Shown here one piece after another: positions 6,816 through 8,803 of a DNA stretch of 8,803 nucleotides; the stretch's first letter is position 1, and each line of letters starts with the position of its first letter. A program made the translations under genes and the position numbers. The notes under the pieces are model-generated. The model ran no database searches. It was not told the origin of the DNA and worked only from the letters and a program-made list of their open reading frames with translations. Origin of the DNA: CAYVDH01 sp964450355 (GTDB lineage Bacteria; Bacteroidota; Bacteroidia; NS11-12g; UBA955); NCBI GenBank assembly GCA_964450355.1, contig CAYVDH010000152.1, positions 1 through 8,803 of the forward strand. The letters run 5' to 3'.

Positions 6816-8789
6816 GTGTTTAATTTTTTAGTATTCGGTTTTTTCGACAAGCTTTTAGTTAGTTTAATTTTTATTTTAAAGTTTGTTTACGATTTTTGCA
6901 CTTTGTCATCCTCATTTTTTCAAATAAAGTCATTTAATGCGTGGTTTAAAAAGTGTTTACTTGCACTGTTTTTTTTAACGCTTTATAGAATAGCATTTTA
7001 TGCCTATTTAAATCATTACTTTTCAAATTATAGTTCATCTCAGATTCTAAGTTCTTTTGTATTTGGTGTGTGGTTTGATGTTCAAACAGTGGTTTATTTT
7101 TTGCTCCCTTTCCACCTTACTGAGCTTTTTGCTGTGCGTTATTCTTCCCAACCTTGGTTGAAACATTTAAGTAATGGGATGTTTGTTTTCTGTTTAGGCA
7201 TTTTACTACTACTCAATTTTATTGATTTAGAATTTTATAAAATAAAAGGAAAACGCAGCGGATATGAATTGATTCAGTTAATCAAAGACCCAGCGAATTC
7301 CATCAGTAGTTATTTTATTCATTATTGGTATTTACTCATTGGATATATAATATTATTGCTCATTATTTGGTATTTTTTAATAAAAATTAAATCCATCCGT
7401 GTTTCATTCTCATGGAAACATTTGCCTATTTTGTTGTCATTAATTGGCCTATTGTTTATAGGAGCGCGTGGTGGTTTGTACCTTCGCCCACTTAGAAGTT
7501 TTGATGCCTCTCGTTTTGTTCAGCCAGGTTTAATCAATTTAACCATCAATTCAGGAAACCAATTCATAACCAGCATTGCCAGTTCAAAATTAGAAAGGAA
7601 AGTGTATTTCAGTCAAAACGAATTAAATTCAATCTATAATCCTATAAAATCATACAAACCATTATTTAAAAGTAAACCTAACATTGTTCTCATAGTTCTT
7701 GAGAGCTTTGGTCGTGATTATTGTGGCTTTTTAAATAAATCGGAACGATATACTCCTTTTTTGGATCAATTATCAAAAAAATCGTTGGTTTACGAACATG
7801 CCTATGCATGTGGAACTACTTCTATTGAGAGTATTCCTGCAATTTTTGCATCAATTCCTTCCTTGTCAGAAACAGCATTTATTAATAGCCCTTTCCAAAC
7901 CAATAAAATTTTGGGTGTTCATCATTATTTATCAAAAAACTATTATGATTGTTCATTTTACTATGGAACTGCCAATGGGTCCATGGGTTTTGATAATTTC
8001 TTAAAATCATCGGGGAACATACACTATTATGGATTGAATGAATACCCAAATCCAAAGTCCGATCACGATGGACATTGGGGGATTTGGGATCACATCTATT
8101 TTGATTATTTTTTAACGGAATTGAGCAATAAAAAAACACCATTTTTTAGTTCTATTTTTTCACTTTCCTCGCACGATCCTTATAAAATTCCTGACCATTT
8201 AAAAAATCAATTTAAAGACGGAGAATTGCCTTTGCACAAAGCTGTTGGGTATTCAGATTACAGCTTAAAATTGTTTTTTGAAAAAGCCGAAAAACAACCT
8301 TGGTTTAGCAATACCATTTTTATCATTACCGCAGACCATGCTTCGCACAGTAAAAACTCATATTTTTACTCACCTATGGGTAAATATGAAATTCCATTTT
8401 TAATTTATTCACCTAAGTATTTTTCTCCACAAATTATAGATTCTACAACGGTTTCACATTTGGATGTATTTCCTACCATCATGCATATTACAGGGAATGG
8501 GAATGAATTTTTTAGTTTAGGAAACAGTATTTTCGAACATACAAATAGACAATCATTAAATTACGATGTTGGCATTAATCAAATCATTCAATACCCATAT
8601 TGTAACAGATATTTCCCAAATAACAAATCCATCATGTATGCACAAGAGAAAGATGTTCCAAATGACAGCATCAGGTATTTGTTAAATTCATCTGAATTAG
8701 TTTTAAAAAACAAACTTGATACTATACTAAAAGCTAAATTGCAGATATACACCAATCACCTCATTGATAACACGTATTTTAAAGAATAA
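6816..8789 (+). CDS. LTA synthase-like sulfatase-family membrane enzyme
   Basis: Polytopic membrane protein with a periplasmic alkaline-phosphatase-fold domain (sulfatase / LTA synthase family). Such enzymes usually transfer phosphoglycerol or phosphoethanolamine onto envelope polymers or glycans; the substrate is unknown here. Hydrophobic helices lie at ~47-66, 83-107, 118-138, 169-190 and 202-219, the five-helix LtaS layout. Catalytic-domain marks are PNIVLIVLESFGRDY (metal ligand E296), ACGTTSIESIPAI (candidate nucleophile T335, or S336), GHWGIWDH (419-426), SLSSHDPY (H453), and ITADHASH (D507, H508). The GTG at 6816 gives 657 aa with an extra hydrophobic stretch (4-26) ahead of the usual first helix. 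The first internal Met is residue 122, too late, so a TTG start at 6903 (~628 aa) is possible. The ATG at 6814 is in another frame and stops after five codons. Divergent from dapB across 44 bp. Family certain, start uncertain. Confidence 0.88.
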   Translation: MFNFLVFGFFDKLLVSLIFILKFVYDFCTLSSSFFQIKSFNAWFKKCLLALFFLTLYRIAFYAYLNHYFSNYSSSQILSSFVFGVWFDVQTVVYFLLPFHLTELFAVRYSSQPWLKHLSNGMFVFCLGILLLLNFIDLEFYKIKGKRSGYELIQLIKDPANSISSYFIHYWYLLIGYIILLLIIWYFLIKIKSIRVSFSWKHLPILLSLIGLLFIGARGGLYLRPLRSFDASRFVQPGLINLTINSGNQFITSIASSKLERKVYFSQNELNSIYNPIKSYKPLFKSKPNIVLIVLESFGRDYCGFLNKSERYTPFLDQLSKKSLVYEHAYACGTTSIESIPAIFASIPSLSETAFINSPFQTNKILGVHHYLSKNYYDCSFYYGTANGSMGFDNFLKSSGNIHYYGLNEYPNPKSDHDGHWGIWDHIYFDYFLTELSNKKTPFFSSIFSLSSHDPYKIPDHLKNQFKDGELPLHKAVGYSDYSLKLFFEKAEKQPWFSNTIFIITADHASHSKNSYFYSPMGKYEIPFLIYSPKYFSPQIIDSTTVSHLDVFPTIMHITGNGNEFFSLGNSIFEHTNRQSLNYDVGINQIIQYPYCNRYFPNNKSIMYAQEKDVPNDSIRYLLNSSELVLKNKLDTILKAKLQIYTNHLIDNTYFKE

Positions 8790-8803
8790 AATTTTAAAAT
8801 ACT

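Noticed and set aside
6814..6831. ATG at 6814 as start of a separate small peptide
   Set aside because: It stops after five codons; relevant only to the start-site question for the adjacent gene.
7798..8142. Two overlapping small frames (plus 7798-8004; minus 7882-8142)
   Set aside because: Both overlap the catalytic core of the LtaS-like enzyme, whose motifs are intact there; they are out-of-frame shadows.
8787..8803. ATTTTAAAAT palindrome (8791-8800) just after the LtaS-like stop as a terminator
   Set aside because: Only AT pairs with no loop and no following T run, and the window ends 3 bp later; ordinary for AT-rich DNA.

Overview
The window is AT-rich bacterial DNA with Bacteroidota hallmarks. 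These include promoters of the TTTG / TAnnTTTG type, A-rich leaders without a clear Shine-Dalgarno, an enlarged signal peptidase I next to dapB, an LTA-synthase-like phosphatase-fold membrane enzyme, and a giant secreted protein that joins an IgGFc-binding-like N-terminal domain to a long PKD array. A member of Flavobacteriales or a related order of free-living Bacteroidota is a reasonable inference. The genus cannot be read from this stretch.

Layout. Positions 1-4174 (minus) are the first 1,391 codons of a very large exported protein whose 3' end lies outside the window. It has a signal peptide, an N-terminal domain of about 440 residues resembling the IgGFc-binding family, then at least 11 PKD-like beta-sandwich repeats. 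The distal nine repeats are spaced almost exactly 255 bp (85 residues) apart, and the last five alternate between two subtypes, giving a 510-bp higher-order period. Positions 4175-4332 hold its control region: a full-consensus Bacteroidota promoter, a leader hairpin, a 12-A homopolymer just upstream of the promoter, and an 11-bp inverted repeat reaching back into the end of the next gene. Positions 4333-6021 (minus) are lepB (signal peptidase I) and 6043-6771 (minus) are dapB (lysine and peptidoglycan precursor synthesis), 21 bp apart and almost certainly one transcript. Positions 6772-6815 are a short divergent intergenic region with a dapB promoter and a 7-bp inverted repeat. Positions 6816-8789 (plus) encode a five- or six-helix membrane sulfatase/LTA-synthase-family enzyme.

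How they fit together. All four genes concern the cell envelope or export: DapB feeds meso-diaminopimelate/lysine synthesis, LepB removes signal peptides (probably including that of the neighbouring giant protein), and the LtaS-like enzyme probably transfers a phospho-substituent onto an envelope polymer. No mobile element, CRISPR array, RNA gene or toxin/defence cassette was seen. I did not find a clear new system. The most interesting items are the higher-order architecture of the PKD array, an extraordinary tryptophan cluster in the head domain, and the homopolymer/inverted-repeat arrangement in front of the giant gene. Every gene-free gap is shorter than 300 bp.
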